Shown here: positions 16,987-26,249 of the stretch, piece by piece
Layout: the number at the start of each line of letters is the position of its first letter
Numbering within the stretch: position 1 is the first letter of the stretch
DNA from: Actinomyces johnsonii
Lineage (GTDB): Bacteria > Actinomycetota > Actinomycetes > Actinomycetales > Actinomycetaceae
NCBI RefSeq assembly: GCF_006546835.1
Contig: NZ_VICB01000023.1
Location: forward strand, 1-64,000
Length of the DNA: 64,000 nt
Direction of reading: 5' to 3'
The notes under the pieces: model-generated
Seen by the model: the letters and a program-made list of their open reading frames with translations, nothing else
Databases searched by the model: none
Told to the model about the DNA's origin: nothing
Made by a program: the position numbers and the translations under genes

Positions 16987-17071
16987 CGGTCGAATGACCG
17001 ACCGCGGTACGTGTCAATGCGGACACGCATCGGCACCTTTCACGACGGATCGTCCGGCACGTACCTGCCGG
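16987..17071 (+). promoter_or_regulatory. Three 18-base inverted repeats in ABC ATPase leader
   Basis: Three perfect inverted repeats share one geometry of 6-bp arms and a 6-base centre: 16987-17004 (CGGTCG/CGACCG), 17010-17027 (CGTGTC/GACACG) and 17054-17071 (CCGGCA/TGCCGG). The last ends just before the GAAGGGAAG ribosome binding site. They may be tandem operators or leader RNA stem-loops. The surrounding 481 bp gap (16609-17089) contains no convincing gene. Confidence 0.45.
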
Positions 17072-17089
17072 TGAAGGGAAGCACCACCC

Positions 17090-18217
17090 ATGGCAACTGT
17101 TACTTTCGAGAACGCCACGCGAATTTACCCGGGCAATGACCGCCCCAGTGTTGACGCTCTCAACCTCGAGATCGCCGATGGCGAGTTTCTCGTGCTCGTT
17201 GGCCCCTCCGGCTGCGGTAAGTCCACCTCTCTGCGCATGCTCGCGGGCCTGGAGGACGTCAACGCCGGTCGCATCCTCATTGGTGACCGCGACGTCACCG
17301 ACGTTCAGCCCAAGGACCGTGACATCGCCATGGTCTTCCAGAACTACGCGCTCTACCCGCACATGACCGTCCACGACAACATGGGCTTCGCCCTGAAGAT
17401 CGCGGGCACCCCCAAGGCCGAGATCGACAAGCGCGTGCGCGAAGCAGCCAAGATCCTGGGTCTGACTGAGTACCTGGACCGCAAGCCCAAGGCGCTCTCC
17501 GGAGGTCAGCGTCAGCGTGTGGCCATGGGCCGCGCCATCGTGCGCAAGCCCAAGGTCTTCCTCATGGACGAGCCGCTGTCCAACCTGGACGCCAAGCTCC
17601 GTGTCCAGACCCGCACCCAGATCGCCTCGCTCCAGCGCTCGCTGGGCGTTACTACGGTCTACGTCACCCACGACCAGACCGAGGCCCTCACCATGGGCGA
17701 CCGCATCGCGGTCCTCAAGGACGGCGTGCTCCAGCAGGTCGGGACTCCGCGTGAGATGTACGACCACCCCGCCAACGAGTTCGTCGCCGGCTTCATCGGA
17801 TCGCCGGCCATGAACCTGGGGCAGTTCACGGTCAAGGGCGACGTCGCCACCGTCGGCGCTGCCAAGATCCAGCTGTCCAAGGCGACTCTGGACGCCATCA
17901 CCTCTGAGGACGGCGGCAAGGTGACCATCGGGTTCCGGCCCGAGTCGCTCGACGTCGTCTCCGCCCAGGACGAGCACTCCATCCCGGTGCGCCTGTCCTT
18001 CGTCGAGGAGCTGGGCTCCGACGCCTACATCTACGGCGAGCTCGTGGGTGCTGAGGAATCCGAGGCCAAGCTCGGCTCCGGTGAGGACTCCAGCCAGATC
18101 ATTGTGCGCGTGCCCCCGCGTACCGCCCCCGAGCCGGGTGAGACCGTCTACGTGCGGATCCGCCCCGGTCAGGAGCACATCTTCTCCGCCTCCACAGGCA
18201 AGCGCCTGCCTTCCTGA
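17090..18217 (+). CDS. MsmK/UgpC-family sugar ABC transporter ATP-binding protein
   Basis: 375 residues of the MalK/MsmK/UgpC carbohydrate-importer ATPase family. Walker A is GPSGCGKST (38-46), Q-loop Gln84, signature LSGGQ (136-140), Walker B MDEP around Asp160/Glu161 and switch His194. The C-terminal third is the TOBE/OB regulatory domain, with residue block FRPESLDV. No permease or solute-binding gene is adjacent, so it probably energises one or several importers encoded elsewhere, as MsmK does in streptococci (known for that family, inferred here). ATG preceded by GAAGGGAAG. A strong hairpin follows the stop. The alternative label sn-glycerol-3-phosphate importer ATPase is possible. Confidence 0.93.
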   Translation: MATVTFENATRIYPGNDRPSVDALNLEIADGEFLVLVGPSGCGKSTSLRMLAGLEDVNAGRILIGDRDVTDVQPKDRDIAMVFQNYALYPHMTVHDNMGFALKIAGTPKAEIDKRVREAAKILGLTEYLDRKPKALSGGQRQRVAMGRAIVRKPKVFLMDEPLSNLDAKLRVQTRTQIASLQRSLGVTTVYVTHDQTEALTMGDRIAVLKDGVLQQVGTPREMYDHPANEFVAGFIGSPAMNLGQFTVKGDVATVGAAKIQLSKATLDAITSEDGGKVTIGFRPESLDVVSAQDEHSIPVRLSFVEELGSDAYIYGELVGAEESEAKLGSGEDSSQIIVRVPPRTAPEPGETVYVRIRPGQEHIFSASTGKRLPS

Positions 18218-18230
18218 GAATGCTGACGAT

Positions 18231-18268
18231 GACGGCGCCGTTCCCCTCTGCGGGGCGGCGCCGCCGTC
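18231..18268 (+). terminator. Hairpin terminator after ABC ATPase gene
   Basis: GACGGCGCCG (18231-18240) pairs with the CGGCGCCGCCGTC block (18256-18268), with a CCCC/GGGG extension in the loop. TTCTC follows. It lies 13 bp after the stop codon, separating the ATPase from the DUF4032 gene about 200 bp downstream. Confidence 0.6.
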
Positions 18269-18475
18269 GTTCTCATCGAGGCGGGGGTCGGACCCGTTGG
18301 GGGGATCGGATTGAGTGCAGTGTGCGGCCGGGGAGTGGGACCGCGTCGTCGTCGGACGGCCCGGATGCGACTACCGTGCGGTAAGATCCGGATCCTCCTC
18401 GAGGCCCCTGAAGGGTGTGGGCCGCAGCTCACGCCTTGAACGGCGAAGAGGCCTCTGTCCTGGAAGAATGAAGAT

Positions 18476-19849
18476 ATGCCCCAGTCCATGAAGATCACGG
18501 CAGCGACGATCGACCCGGCGCTGCTTGACCTCCCTTGGGAGACGGCGTTGGAGGAGTGGCCCGCCGAGGTCCTCGCCGCGCTGCCCCGCGGTCTATCCCG
18601 CCACATCGTGCGCTTCGTCAACCTCTCCGAGCGCGTGATCGCGGTCAAGGAGATCGGCGAGTCCGTGGCGCATCGCGAGTACGAGCTCCTGCGCGACCTG
18701 GTGCGGCTGGGGGCGCCCTGCGTGCAGCCGACGGCGGTTATCACCGGCCGGCGCAGCTTGAGCGGTGAGGAACTCAACTCGGTGCTCATCACCGAGCACC
18801 TGTCCTACTCCCTGCCCTACAGGGCCCTGTTCAGCCAGTACATGCGTCCCGAGACCGCGACTCGCCTCATCGACGCCCTCGCCGTCCTCCTGGTGCGCCT
18901 GCACCTGCTGGGTTTCTACTGGGGGGACGTGTCCCTGTCCAATACCCTCTTCCGCCGCGATGCCGGTGCCTTCGCCGCCTATCTCGTGGACGCCGAGACC
19001 GGTGAGCTCCACACTGAGGGGCTCACCGAGGGCAAGCGCCTCTACGACATCGATATCGCCCGCACCAATATCATCGGCGAACTCATGGACCTGCAGGCCG
19101 GTGCCCTACTGGAACCGAGCGTGGACACCATCGAGGTCGGGGACCGGATCGTCAGCCGCTACACCGAGCTGTGGGAGGTCCTCACCGCCGAGGAGTCCTT
19201 CTCCATGGACGAGCGCTGGCGCCTGCGCCGCCGGGTCCAGAGGCTCAACGAGATGGGCTACGACGTCGCCGAGCTGACCATGAACACCGACTCCCAGGGC
19301 CGGCACATCACCATCCAGCCCAAAGTCGTCGACGCCGGCCACTACCACCGGCAGATCATGCGGCTGACCGGACTGGACGTTCAGGAGCGCCAGGGCCAGC
19401 GCATGCTCAACGACCTGGAGGCCTACCGGGCCATGTCCGGGCGCAGCGACGACCCCATCGAAATCGTGGCCCACGCCTGGCTGGCGGAGGTCTTCGAGCC
19501 CACCATCCACTCGGTCCCCATCGAGATGCGCCGCAAGCTCGAACCGGCGGAGATCTTCCACGAGATCCTCGAGCACCGCTGGTACATGTCCGAGGCGCAG
19601 AACCGCTACGTCACCACCCAGGAAGCGGTGGATGACTACGTGGCCACGGTGCTGCCCCAGCACCGCGACGAGCGGGCCTACCTCGGGGTAGGGGACACCC
19701 AAGAGATGGAGGCGGTCTCCTTCGACGACGTTGAGGAGCCGCTGCCCGACGACGACGCCGAATTCGCGGCCCGCGACGAGCAGACGCTGGCCGACTACGA
19801 GGCCAACCCCTACGGATTCACCGCCGGCATGAAGTTCAAGGGGGAGTAA
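18476..19849 (+). CDS. DUF4032 protein with WaaP/LPS-kinase-like domain
   Basis: 457 residues. The N-terminal half has an atypical kinase layout: Lys58 (VIAVKEI), Glu68, a catalytic-loop analogue YWGDVSLSNTLF with Asp151 and Asn156, and Asp172 (LVDAET) in the DFG position. The C-terminal half matches the DUF4032 region of actinobacterial proteins (HAWLAEVFEPTI, LEPAEIFHEILEHRWYMSE). No membrane segment is visible, so it is probably cytosolic. GGAAG lies 9 nt before the ATG. Actinobacteria lack lipopolysaccharide, so the phosphorylated substrate, if any, is unknown. It is a single gene. Confidence 0.85.
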   Translation: MPQSMKITAATIDPALLDLPWETALEEWPAEVLAALPRGLSRHIVRFVNLSERVIAVKEIGESVAHREYELLRDLVRLGAPCVQPTAVITGRRSLSGEELNSVLITEHLSYSLPYRALFSQYMRPETATRLIDALAVLLVRLHLLGFYWGDVSLSNTLFRRDAGAFAAYLVDAETGELHTEGLTEGKRLYDIDIARTNIIGELMDLQAGALLEPSVDTIEVGDRIVSRYTELWEVLTAEESFSMDERWRLRRRVQRLNEMGYDVAELTMNTDSQGRHITIQPKVVDAGHYHRQIMRLTGLDVQERQGQRMLNDLEAYRAMSGRSDDPIEIVAHAWLAEVFEPTIHSVPIEMRRKLEPAEIFHEILEHRWYMSEAQNRYVTTQEAVDDYVATVLPQHRDERAYLGVGDTQEMEAVSFDDVEEPLPDDDAEFAARDEQTLADYEANPYGFTAGMKFKGE

Positions 19850-20059
19850 AGGGGACGCCGGTAGGGCGCCGGGTTGGTGCGGGCGTTGTCCACAACCGTG
19901 CGAGCCCTCGCCTTCTACCTTCCGGCCCGCCTACGGCAGTGCAGGTTCGGAGTTCGAGCCTCGGGCTACGAACGCGCGTCCGGGGCCATGATGGTGCCCG
20001 TGCGGTTGATAGCCTGGCTCTCGGGAAACTGGGGCGATAAGAAGGGCTGCTTGAGAGAC

Positions 20060-20521
20060 ATGACCGGGGACAGTCCCGATTTTCACGCCCTGCCGGGGGC
20101 GACACCGGAGAACAGCGCCTTCATCGACCTGCACTTCGACCCCTCCGTATCGCCCCTGCTGAACATGACGGTGCCCTTCACGATCAACGGCCGGCAGTTC
20201 CGCCTGTCTCCGGGCCAATCCACCAAGATAGCCGTCCCGCCGGGGCTGGCGCAGGTTGTCCTTGCGCCGAACTTCGGCCGGCTATTCTACGATTCGATGC
20301 CACGACTCGACTTCGTGGTGCATACCGGCCAGACGGTGCCGGTGTTCTATCGGTACTCCACTTTCAGGCGCAACCCGGGATCGCTGACTTTCCAGAAGCT
20401 CGAGGGACGCTCGCCCTCCGAGCAGAGAACTATCGACGAAATGAAGTACATAGTCGTCGTTGCTCTTGGCATGGTGGTGGCGGCGCTGGCGATCTCGTTC
20501 GCTTTGTCGCTCTGGTCCTGA
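20060..20521 (+). CDS. Tail-anchored hypothetical protein
   Basis: 153 residues from ATG 20060. An N-terminal beta-rich segment (IDLHFDPSVSPLLNMTVPF, then a basic, Pro-bearing strand pattern) is followed by one hydrophobic helix at the C-terminus (about residues 129-151) with almost nothing after it. That is the layout of a tail-anchored membrane protein with its domain in the cytosol. Longer upstream starts exist in frame, but the extra sequence looks non-coding. I do not recognise the family. It is convergent with the next gene. Confidence 0.65.
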   Translation: MTGDSPDFHALPGATPENSAFIDLHFDPSVSPLLNMTVPFTINGRQFRLSPGQSTKIAVPPGLAQVVLAPNFGRLFYDSMPRLDFVVHTGQTVPVFYRYSTFRRNPGSLTFQKLEGRSPSEQRTIDEMKYIVVVALGMVVAALAISFALSLWS

Positions 20522-20587
20522 ACCGTCTGGGAATGTGGGAACCGGTTGACTCCGGGTGCTTCTCGGCGGGTCGCCCTCGCGTGGTCC

Positions 20588-21829
20588 TCAGGCGCCGAGC
20601 TCCTCGGCGACCAGGGCCATCTCCTCATCGGCGCGGCGGCGCAGCTCGCGGTGACGCGTCCAGGAGGCCAGCGACACCTCGGTGATGGCGTCCACCAGCA
20701 GGAAGGCGCCCACTGCCGCTATCCCGCCCGGAAGGCTCCCGGTCGAGCGGCGACGGCGCACAGCGGCCCCCAGCAGTGCGCCACCCAGACCCGCCTCCAC
20801 GAGCGCGGCGCCTCGCACCGCCCAGGGTTTGTCCGTCACGGTGCGCACATAGCCCTGCCAGAAGGCCGAACCTGGGGTGGAGGGATCGGCCAGCAGCAGG
20901 CCCACGCTGCGGCCCACGGCGTTGGACAGCCCGCGCGGCTCATGCACGACGACGCCGGGAACCTCCACCGGGGCCAGACGGCCGGTGAGGACCTCCAGCA
21001 CCCAATCGGGCAGGCCCAGAGCCTGAAGCATGGCGGCGAAACCATCGACGCCGGGCTGGACGATGGCGGCGGTCGCGGCCTCCAGGTCCGCACCCGGCAC
21101 GGCGTCAACGATCCCCGAGGCGTCGGTCAGGTCCGCCAGGAGCTCGTCGACCAGGGACTTCAGGGCAGGTCCGGGCTCCTCGACCCCGCCCCACACGTAG
21201 CGCGACGTCATCCCCCAGGAGAAGACGGCGTCGTCCTCGGGGTCTCCGGTGGGGATGGCGCGGATCGACATGTCCTCGGCGTCAGAGGTCAGCACCAGCG
21301 CCGGCAGGGACTCCTCGTCCCAGCCGAAGGTACCCAGGTCCGTGCCCTCACCGGAGTACATGACGATGCGGCGGTCCAGGCTCGGCGCCGAGGCCACCGC
21401 CAGCGGACGCTCCAGCAGCGTGGCCTGCAGGGGCACCATGTAGGCGCTCATCGGGGAGACCACCACGGTGTGGGCGCTGGCCGAGCCGTGGTGGGAGACC
21501 ACGGGCAGCTCGACGTCGTCGGGCAGGGCGTTGAAGGTGGCCGGGCCCACGGCGACATCGGCGGTGAACTCCCGGGCCAGGGACTCCACGAGTTCACTGA
21601 CGCGCGGCCCGGGCACGACGCCCCCGCGCGAGGGCGGTGTCACCGCGACCCGGCCCTCGACGTCGGTCATGAGGGTGAGGCTGAGCAGGTGGGTGGTGGC
21701 CGGGAACCACTCCAGGCGCACGACCACCCCGCGCGCGGCGAAGGCGTCGGCGACGGCCTCCGGCGTCGTGCCCGGCGCGATGAGTACGCCGTCGGTGCGG
21801 TTCCAGCGCTGCGAAGCGTCCTGAGCCAT
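20588..21829 (-). CDS. Hypothetical actinobacterial protein
   Basis: 413 residues from an ATG with GGAGG 5-9 nt upstream. I do not recognise a family. The first 300 residues are mixed alpha/beta without clear motifs and include the segments RTDGVLIAPGTTPEAVADAF and LPVVSHHGSASAHTVVVSPM. The C-terminus has weak hydrophobic stretches (GGIAAVGAFLLVDAITEV) followed by a charged helix, so membrane association is possible. It lies downstream of rlmB on the same strand with a 100 bp gap and may be read with the ung-ispF-cysS-rlmB run. Confidence 0.75.
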   Translation of the reverse strand: MAQDASQRWNRTDGVLIAPGTTPEAVADAFAARGVVVRLEWFPATTHLLSLTLMTDVEGRVAVTPPSRGGVVPGPRVSELVESLAREFTADVAVGPATFNALPDDVELPVVSHHGSASAHTVVVSPMSAYMVPLQATLLERPLAVASAPSLDRRIVMYSGEGTDLGTFGWDEESLPALVLTSDAEDMSIRAIPTGDPEDDAVFSWGMTSRYVWGGVEEPGPALKSLVDELLADLTDASGIVDAVPGADLEAATAAIVQPGVDGFAAMLQALGLPDWVLEVLTGRLAPVEVPGVVVHEPRGLSNAVGRSVGLLLADPSTPGSAFWQGYVRTVTDKPWAVRGAALVEAGLGGALLGAAVRRRRSTGSLPGGIAAVGAFLLVDAITEVSLASWTRHRELRRRADEEMALVAEELGA

Positions 21830-21931
21830 GGGGACCTCCTGTGGATCGGATGGGGCCCATTGTGTCAGCAACGGGGCCATCATGGGGGAGTGTTTCAGTG
21901 AAGCCGGGTGCTAACAGCCGAATCGGCCGGC

Positions 21932-22933
21932 TCAGGAGGCGCTTCCGGCGGCGGCCCGGCGCCGCAGACGGTCGACCTCGTAGAGACTAATGCCCGTGGC
22001 CACGGCGGCGTTGAGGGATTCCACGCTGCGGCTGATCGGCACCGATGCCAGCACGTCACAGGTTTCGCGCACCAGGCGGGACAGGCCCGCGCCCTCCGCG
22101 CCGGTGACCAGCACCAGGGGGGAATCGGCCAAGGTGAGATCCTCGATGTCGGTACTGCCCGCCCCGTCCAAGCCGACGACGAAGCAGCCCTCTTTCTTCA
22201 ATTGCCCCAGGATGCGCACGAGGTTCGTCTCGCGGGCCACGCGCACCCGGGCGGCGGCGCCGGCGGAGACCTTCCAGACGGTGGCGTTGACGCCGACCGA
22301 GCGACGCTCGGGGATGATGACGCCGTCGGCACCGAAGGCGCCGGCGCTGCGCAGGACCGCGCCGAGGTTGTGGGGGTCGGTCACCTGGTCCAGGGCTACG
22401 AGCAGCGGCGTGCGGCCCAGCGAGCGGGCGCGCTCCAGCAGATCGCGGGCGGTGGTGTACTCGTAGGCCGGCACCTCAATGGCCACGCCCTGGTGGGCGG
22501 CGGAGTCGGTCAGGGCGTCCAGGTCCAGCTTGGTGGTCTCCAGCACCGGTGCGCCCAGCAGGGCGGCGCGGCGCACGACGGCGCCCAGGCGCTCATCGGA
22601 CTGGGCGGAGACCGCCATGAAGACCCTCGTGATGGGCACCGAGGCGCGGGCGGCCTCGGCCACCGCGTTACGCCCGCACAGGATCTCGTGGCCCTCGGGC
22701 ACCTCGAAGCGGCGCTTGAGCTTCTCGAGCTGCTTGGCCCGTGTGGGCTGGGCGGCGCGGGCCTCGGCCCGGGCCTTGGCCCGCGCCTTGGGATGGCCGA
22801 CACGGTTCTCCGCGCGCGGGGTGGGTCCCCTGCCCTCCAGCCCCTTGCGACGCTGGCCGCCGGAGCCCTTCGTGGGGCCCTTCTTCGAGCCGGGGCGGCG
22901 CTTGGCGCCGGGGTACTGCTCGTTGCCGGGCAT
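21932..22933 (-). CDS. rlmB: 23S rRNA (guanosine-2'-O)-methyltransferase RlmB
   Basis: A 333-residue SpoU/TrmH-family enzyme that methylates a guanosine ribose of 23S rRNA. About 90 basic residues rich in Arg, Lys and Gly precede the substrate-binding domain (GRNAVAEAARA). SPOUT motifs are present: ALDQVTDPHNLGAVLRSA, VTGAEGAGLSRLV and PISRSVESLNAAVATGISLY. The basic extension is common in actinobacterial RlmB. GGAGG precedes the ATG. Its position downstream of cysS and ispF is the conserved actinobacterial order. Confidence 0.95.
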   Translation of the reverse strand: MPGNEQYPGAKRRPGSKKGPTKGSGGQRRKGLEGRGPTPRAENRVGHPKARAKARAEARAAQPTRAKQLEKLKRRFEVPEGHEILCGRNAVAEAARASVPITRVFMAVSAQSDERLGAVVRRAALLGAPVLETTKLDLDALTDSAAHQGVAIEVPAYEYTTARDLLERARSLGRTPLLVALDQVTDPHNLGAVLRSAGAFGADGVIIPERRSVGVNATVWKVSAGAAARVRVARETNLVRILGQLKKEGCFVVGLDGAGSTDIEDLTLADSPLVLVTGAEGAGLSRLVRETCDVLASVPISRSVESLNAAVATGISLYEVDRLRRRAAAGSAS

Positions 22934-23031
22934 CCGGGCCTCCTGTTCGTGATGGTGTTGATATGCGTGCGGAGAAGAGAAGTATGCCGTGAGCCGGCGG
23001 ACGGTGTAGCCGTCGGCGTGCGGGCTGGCGC

Positions 23032-24660
23032 TCAGGCCAGGTGCCAGCGGGCCCCCGAGGGGGAGTCCTCGACGACGACGCCGGCCCGGGTGAGCTTGTC
23101 CCGCAGGGCGTCGGCACGAGACCAGTCCTTGGCGGAGCGGGCCCGGGCCCGCTCGTCGAGGTCGTCCTGGATGAGCCGGTCGAGGGTCTCCATGGCGGCG
23201 CCGCCCTGGGAGGAGCCGACGCCGTCGAGCACGTGGGTGCGCCAGGGCTCGGCCAGCGGGTCCAGGCCCAGGACGTCGAGCTGGGCGCGCAGGTCCAGGG
23301 CCAAGCCGATCACAGCCCCGTGCGGGTCGGAGCCGACGTCCTCACCTCTGTCCGGGCTGGCCTCCGCATTAGCGAGGGCCACGTTGAGTGCCTTGAGGGT
23401 GGCGTGGACGACCGCCATGGCGCCGGCCAGGTTGAGGTCCTCGTCCATGGCGGCCGTGAACTCGGCCGGCAGCGGTCGGGTGCGCACCTGCTCAGCGGGG
23501 GCGTCGACGGGGTTCAGTCCTCCGTCGTCGGACGGGGCGCCGGAGAGCTCGTAGGCCCGCAGGATCGCACCGGACAGGCGCTCCCACAGGGCCTCGGCGT
23601 CGGCCAGGGTCTCCTCGGAGAACTCCACGGTGGAGCGGTGGTGGACGGTGCCCAGGGCAAGGCGCAGCACGGCGGCGTCATAGCGCTTAAGCAGCTCGGC
23701 CACCACCAGGGAGTTGCCCAGCGACTTGCTCATCTTCTCGCCCTTGATGGTCACCCAGGCGTTGTGGACCCAATGGCGTGCGAAGCCCCAGCCGGCGCCG
23801 TGGGACTGGGCCTGCTCGTTCTCGTGGTGCGGGAAGCGCAGGTCGATGCCGCCGCCGTGGATGTCGAAGGTCTCACCCAGGTAGCGGCGCGACATAGCCG
23901 AGCACTCCAGGTGCCAGCCGGGCCGGCCCCGGCCCCAGGGGGCGTCCCAGGCGGCGTCGGCCGGTTCGGAGGGCTTGGCTGCCTTCCACAGGGCGAAGTC
24001 GCGCGGGTCGTGCTTGTCGGCCTCGACGTCGTCGTCCAGCTGGGACTCGTCCTCGGTGGTGGCCAGGTCCTCCAGACGCTGGTTGGTGAGGGACCCGTAG
24101 CCGGGCAGCGAGCGCACGTCGTAGTAGACGTTGCCGGACTCGCCGATGTAGGCGTGGCCGGCGTCCAGCAGGCGCTGGACCAGGTCGATCATCTCGGGGA
24201 TGTGGCCGGTGGCGCGAGGCTCATAGGTGGGGGCCGCCACGCCCAGAGCCCGGTAGGCGGCGTCGAACTCCCGCTCGAAGCGCTGAGCCCAGGCCCACCA
24301 CGGCACCGGCGGCTCGGCCGCGGCCGACTTGATGAGGATCTTGTCGTCGATGTCCGTGACATTGCGGATGAGGCGGACCTCCTGACCGCCGCGCTCCAGC
24401 CAGCGGCGCAGGACGTCGAAGGCGATGCCGCTGCGCATATGGCCGATGTGGGGCGAGCCCTGGACAGTGGCACCGCACAGGTAGATCGTCACCAGGCCGG
24501 GTGTGGCCGTGGGGGCCAGCGGCAGGACCGCCCGGGCGGTGGAGTCATACAGGCGCAGAGCCGGTTCACCGGGTGCGCTTACGGGCGCCGAGGGCGCCGG
24601 GGTCGACGTCGGGGACTGTGAGGCGGCGGACTTCAAGGGCTCAGTGGGTGTGGTGCTCAC
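23032..24660 (-). CDS. cysS: Cysteinyl-tRNA synthetase
   Basis: A 542-residue class I synthetase that charges tRNA-Cys. The HIGH signature is [11 protein letters not shown] and the KMSKS signature is [12 protein letters not shown] zinc-site region with [19 protein letters not shown] is present. The N-terminus carries about 30 extra residues rich in Pro, Ser and Thr before the catalytic core. The GTG start has no clear ribosome binding site, so the true start could be slightly further in. It follows ispF by 67 bp on the same strand. Confidence 0.95.
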   Translation of the reverse strand: MSTTPTEPLKSAASQSPTSTPAPSAPVSAPGEPALRLYDSTARAVLPLAPTATPGLVTIYLCGATVQGSPHIGHMRSGIAFDVLRRWLERGGQEVRLIRNVTDIDDKILIKSAAAEPPVPWWAWAQRFEREFDAAYRALGVAAPTYEPRATGHIPEMIDLVQRLLDAGHAYIGESGNVYYDVRSLPGYGSLTNQRLEDLATTEDESQLDDDVEADKHDPRDFALWKAAKPSEPADAAWDAPWGRGRPGWHLECSAMSRRYLGETFDIHGGGIDLRFPHHENEQAQSHGAGWGFARHWVHNAWVTIKGEKMSKSLGNSLVVAELLKRYDAAVLRLALGTVHHRSTVEFSEETLADAEALWERLSGAILRAYELSGAPSDDGGLNPVDAPAEQVRTRPLPAEFTAAMDEDLNLAGAMAVVHATLKALNVALANAEASPDRGEDVGSDPHGAVIGLALDLRAQLDVLGLDPLAEPWRTHVLDGVGSSQGGAAMETLDRLIQDDLDERARARSAKDWSRADALRDKLTRAGVVVEDSPSGARWHLA

Positions 24661-24727
24661 GGAGACAGGCTACCTGGCCGCCTGCCTGCGGTGCCCATTG
24701 AATCTTTGCGTCCTCGTGCCCGACGGA

Positions 24728-25384
24728 TCAATCGCGGCCGGCGTCCCAGGGCGTCGGGTAGACCAGGGCAGTGGCGATGGCGAGCAGTCCCTCGCCACGA
24801 CCTGGAAAACCCAGATGGTCGGTGGTGGTCGCGGTGAAGGAAACCCGGGCTGAGGCGGCCTCCGACAGAGCTTGGGAGGCCTCGGCGGCGCGGGCGGCCA
24901 CACGCGGGCGCTCGCCCACGAGCTGGACGGCGATATTGCCGATCTCGAAGCCGGCCTCACGCACGCGGCGGGCGGCCTCGCCCAGGAGGGCGGCCCCGGA
25001 GGCGCCCTTCCACTGCGGCTCGGCGGTGCCGAAGTTCGAGCCCATGTCGCCCAGGCCGGCGGCGGAGAACAGGGCGTCGCAGCAGGCGTGGGCGACGACG
25101 TCGCCGTCGGAGTGGCCGACCAGGCCCACCTCCCCGGGCCACTCCAGGCAGGCCAGGCGCATGGGGACGGCCGAGCCGTCCGAATCGGGGGCGGCGAAAG
25201 CGTGGACGTCGGTGCCGATGCCGGTGCGGGGCAAGTACTGGGCGATCTTGTCCAGCTCGATCGTGGCCGGGCCGGCGGCATGGCGCGCCCGGGAGCGGGG
25301 GGCGGGCGACGAGGCGGGGTCGTCGGCGGCGGCCGCGTGCCGGGAGACCCGGTGCGGAAGCTGTTCTGGCTGGTGATCAGACAT
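24728..25384 (-). CDS. ispF: 2-C-methyl-D-erythritol 2,4-cyclodiphosphate synthase
   Basis: IspF catalyses the fifth step of the MEP isoprenoid pathway, cyclising CDP-ME-2-phosphate with release of CMP. Metal-binding residues are Asp59 and His61 (GIGTDVHAF) and His91 ([11 protein letters not shown]); the C-terminal [17 protein letters not shown] block is conserved. At 218 residues it is longer than the usual 155-165 because of about 50 Ala/Pro/Arg-rich N-terminal residues, so the real start may be internal. IspD, often adjacent or fused, is not here. Confidence 0.95.
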   Translation of the reverse strand: MSDHQPEQLPHRVSRHAAAADDPASSPAPRSRARHAAGPATIELDKIAQYLPRTGIGTDVHAFAAPDSDGSAVPMRLACLEWPGEVGLVGHSDGDVVAHACCDALFSAAGLGDMGSNFGTAEPQWKGASGAALLGEAARRVREAGFEIGNIAVQLVGERPRVAARAAEASQALSEAASARVSFTATTTDHLGFPGRGEGLLAIATALVYPTPWDAGRD

Positions 25385-25448
25385 GGGCCCGTGTCTACCA
25401 GATGGTTCCCGGCCAGCACGCCCCGAACCACGTGGAGTAAGCGATGTG

Positions 25449-26126
25449 TCAGGGTAGGCGCCAGTCCACGGGGGAGGCCCCCATCTCGGTGAGGATCGTG
25501 TTGGCGCGGCTGAAGGGGCGCGAACCGAAGAACCCGCGCGAGGCGGACAGCGGGGAAGGATGCGGCGAGGCGATGATCGGCGTCTGCCCCAGCATGGGGG
25601 TCAGGGACTGCGCCGGCCGTCCCCACAGGATCGCCACCAGCGGGCCGCCGCGCTGAACCAGGGCCTCGATCGCGCACTGCGTTACCTTCTCCCAGCCCCA
25701 GCCCTTGTGCGAGGCCGGCGCCCCGGGCCGAACGGTGAGAACCCGGTTGAGCAGCATGACGCCCTGCTCGCACCACGGTGTGAGGTCCCCCGACGTCGGC
25801 CGGGGCACGCCCAGGTCGCTGACCAGCTCGCGGAAGATGTTCTCCAGGCTGCGCGGGGGCCGTACGCCAGGGGCCACCGAGAAGCTCAGCCCCATGGGAT
25901 GTCCCGGGGTGGGGTAGGGGTCCTGGCCGACGATGAGGATGCGCACGTCATCCATCGGGTAGGTGAAGGCCCGCAGCACGTCCGTTCCCGCCGGCAGATA
26001 CCCGGCGCCGGAGGCCACCTCCTTGCGCAGCCGCTCCCCGATCTCATGGATCGTGGGCTCCACGGGCGCCAGGGCGCGCGCCCAGGAGGGGTCGATGAGC
26101 TCTGACAGGGGCTTGGCGGTCGTCAC
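25449..26126 (-). CDS. ung: Uracil-DNA glycosylase, family 1
   Basis: A 225-residue Ung that removes uracil from DNA. It has the water-activating motif [18 protein letters not shown], the Asn-bearing [12 protein letters not shown] block and the DNA-intercalation loop HPSPLSA. Full length for the family. The GTG start abuts a short divergent region shared with the LytR_C gene. A second, unrelated uracil glycosylase (family 5) is encoded at 48870-49706. Confidence 0.96.
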   Translation of the reverse strand: MTTAKPLSELIDPSWARALAPVEPTIHEIGERLRKEVASGAGYLPAGTDVLRAFTYPMDDVRILIVGQDPYPTPGHPMGLSFSVAPGVRPPRSLENIFRELVSDLGVPRPTSGDLTPWCEQGVMLLNRVLTVRPGAPASHKGWGWEKVTQCAIEALVQRGGPLVAILWGRPAQSLTPMLGQTPIIASPHPSPLSASRGFFGSRPFSRANTILTEMGASPVDWRLP

Positions 26127-26249
26127 ACTGCGAGCCTAATGGCCCGCTGCCGGTGCTTGCAGGATCTTGTCCGGCCGGACCGCGGTTATGTGAGCCGGAC
26201 GTGGCGATCAATACCCGACGAATGGTGCTCGGACCGGTATCTTGTGAGG

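Noticed and set aside
19886-19894. TTGTCCACA, a perfect actinobacterial DnaA box
   Set aside because: It is isolated, with no cluster of boxes, no AT-rich unwinding region and no dnaA or dnaN nearby, so an origin is not supported.
20546-24621. Very long plus-strand open frames (several hundred codons) opposite the hypothetical, rlmB and cysS genes
   Set aside because: They are antisense to genes with diagnostic motifs and have Gly/Arg/His-rich low-complexity translations typical of shadow frames in GC-rich DNA.
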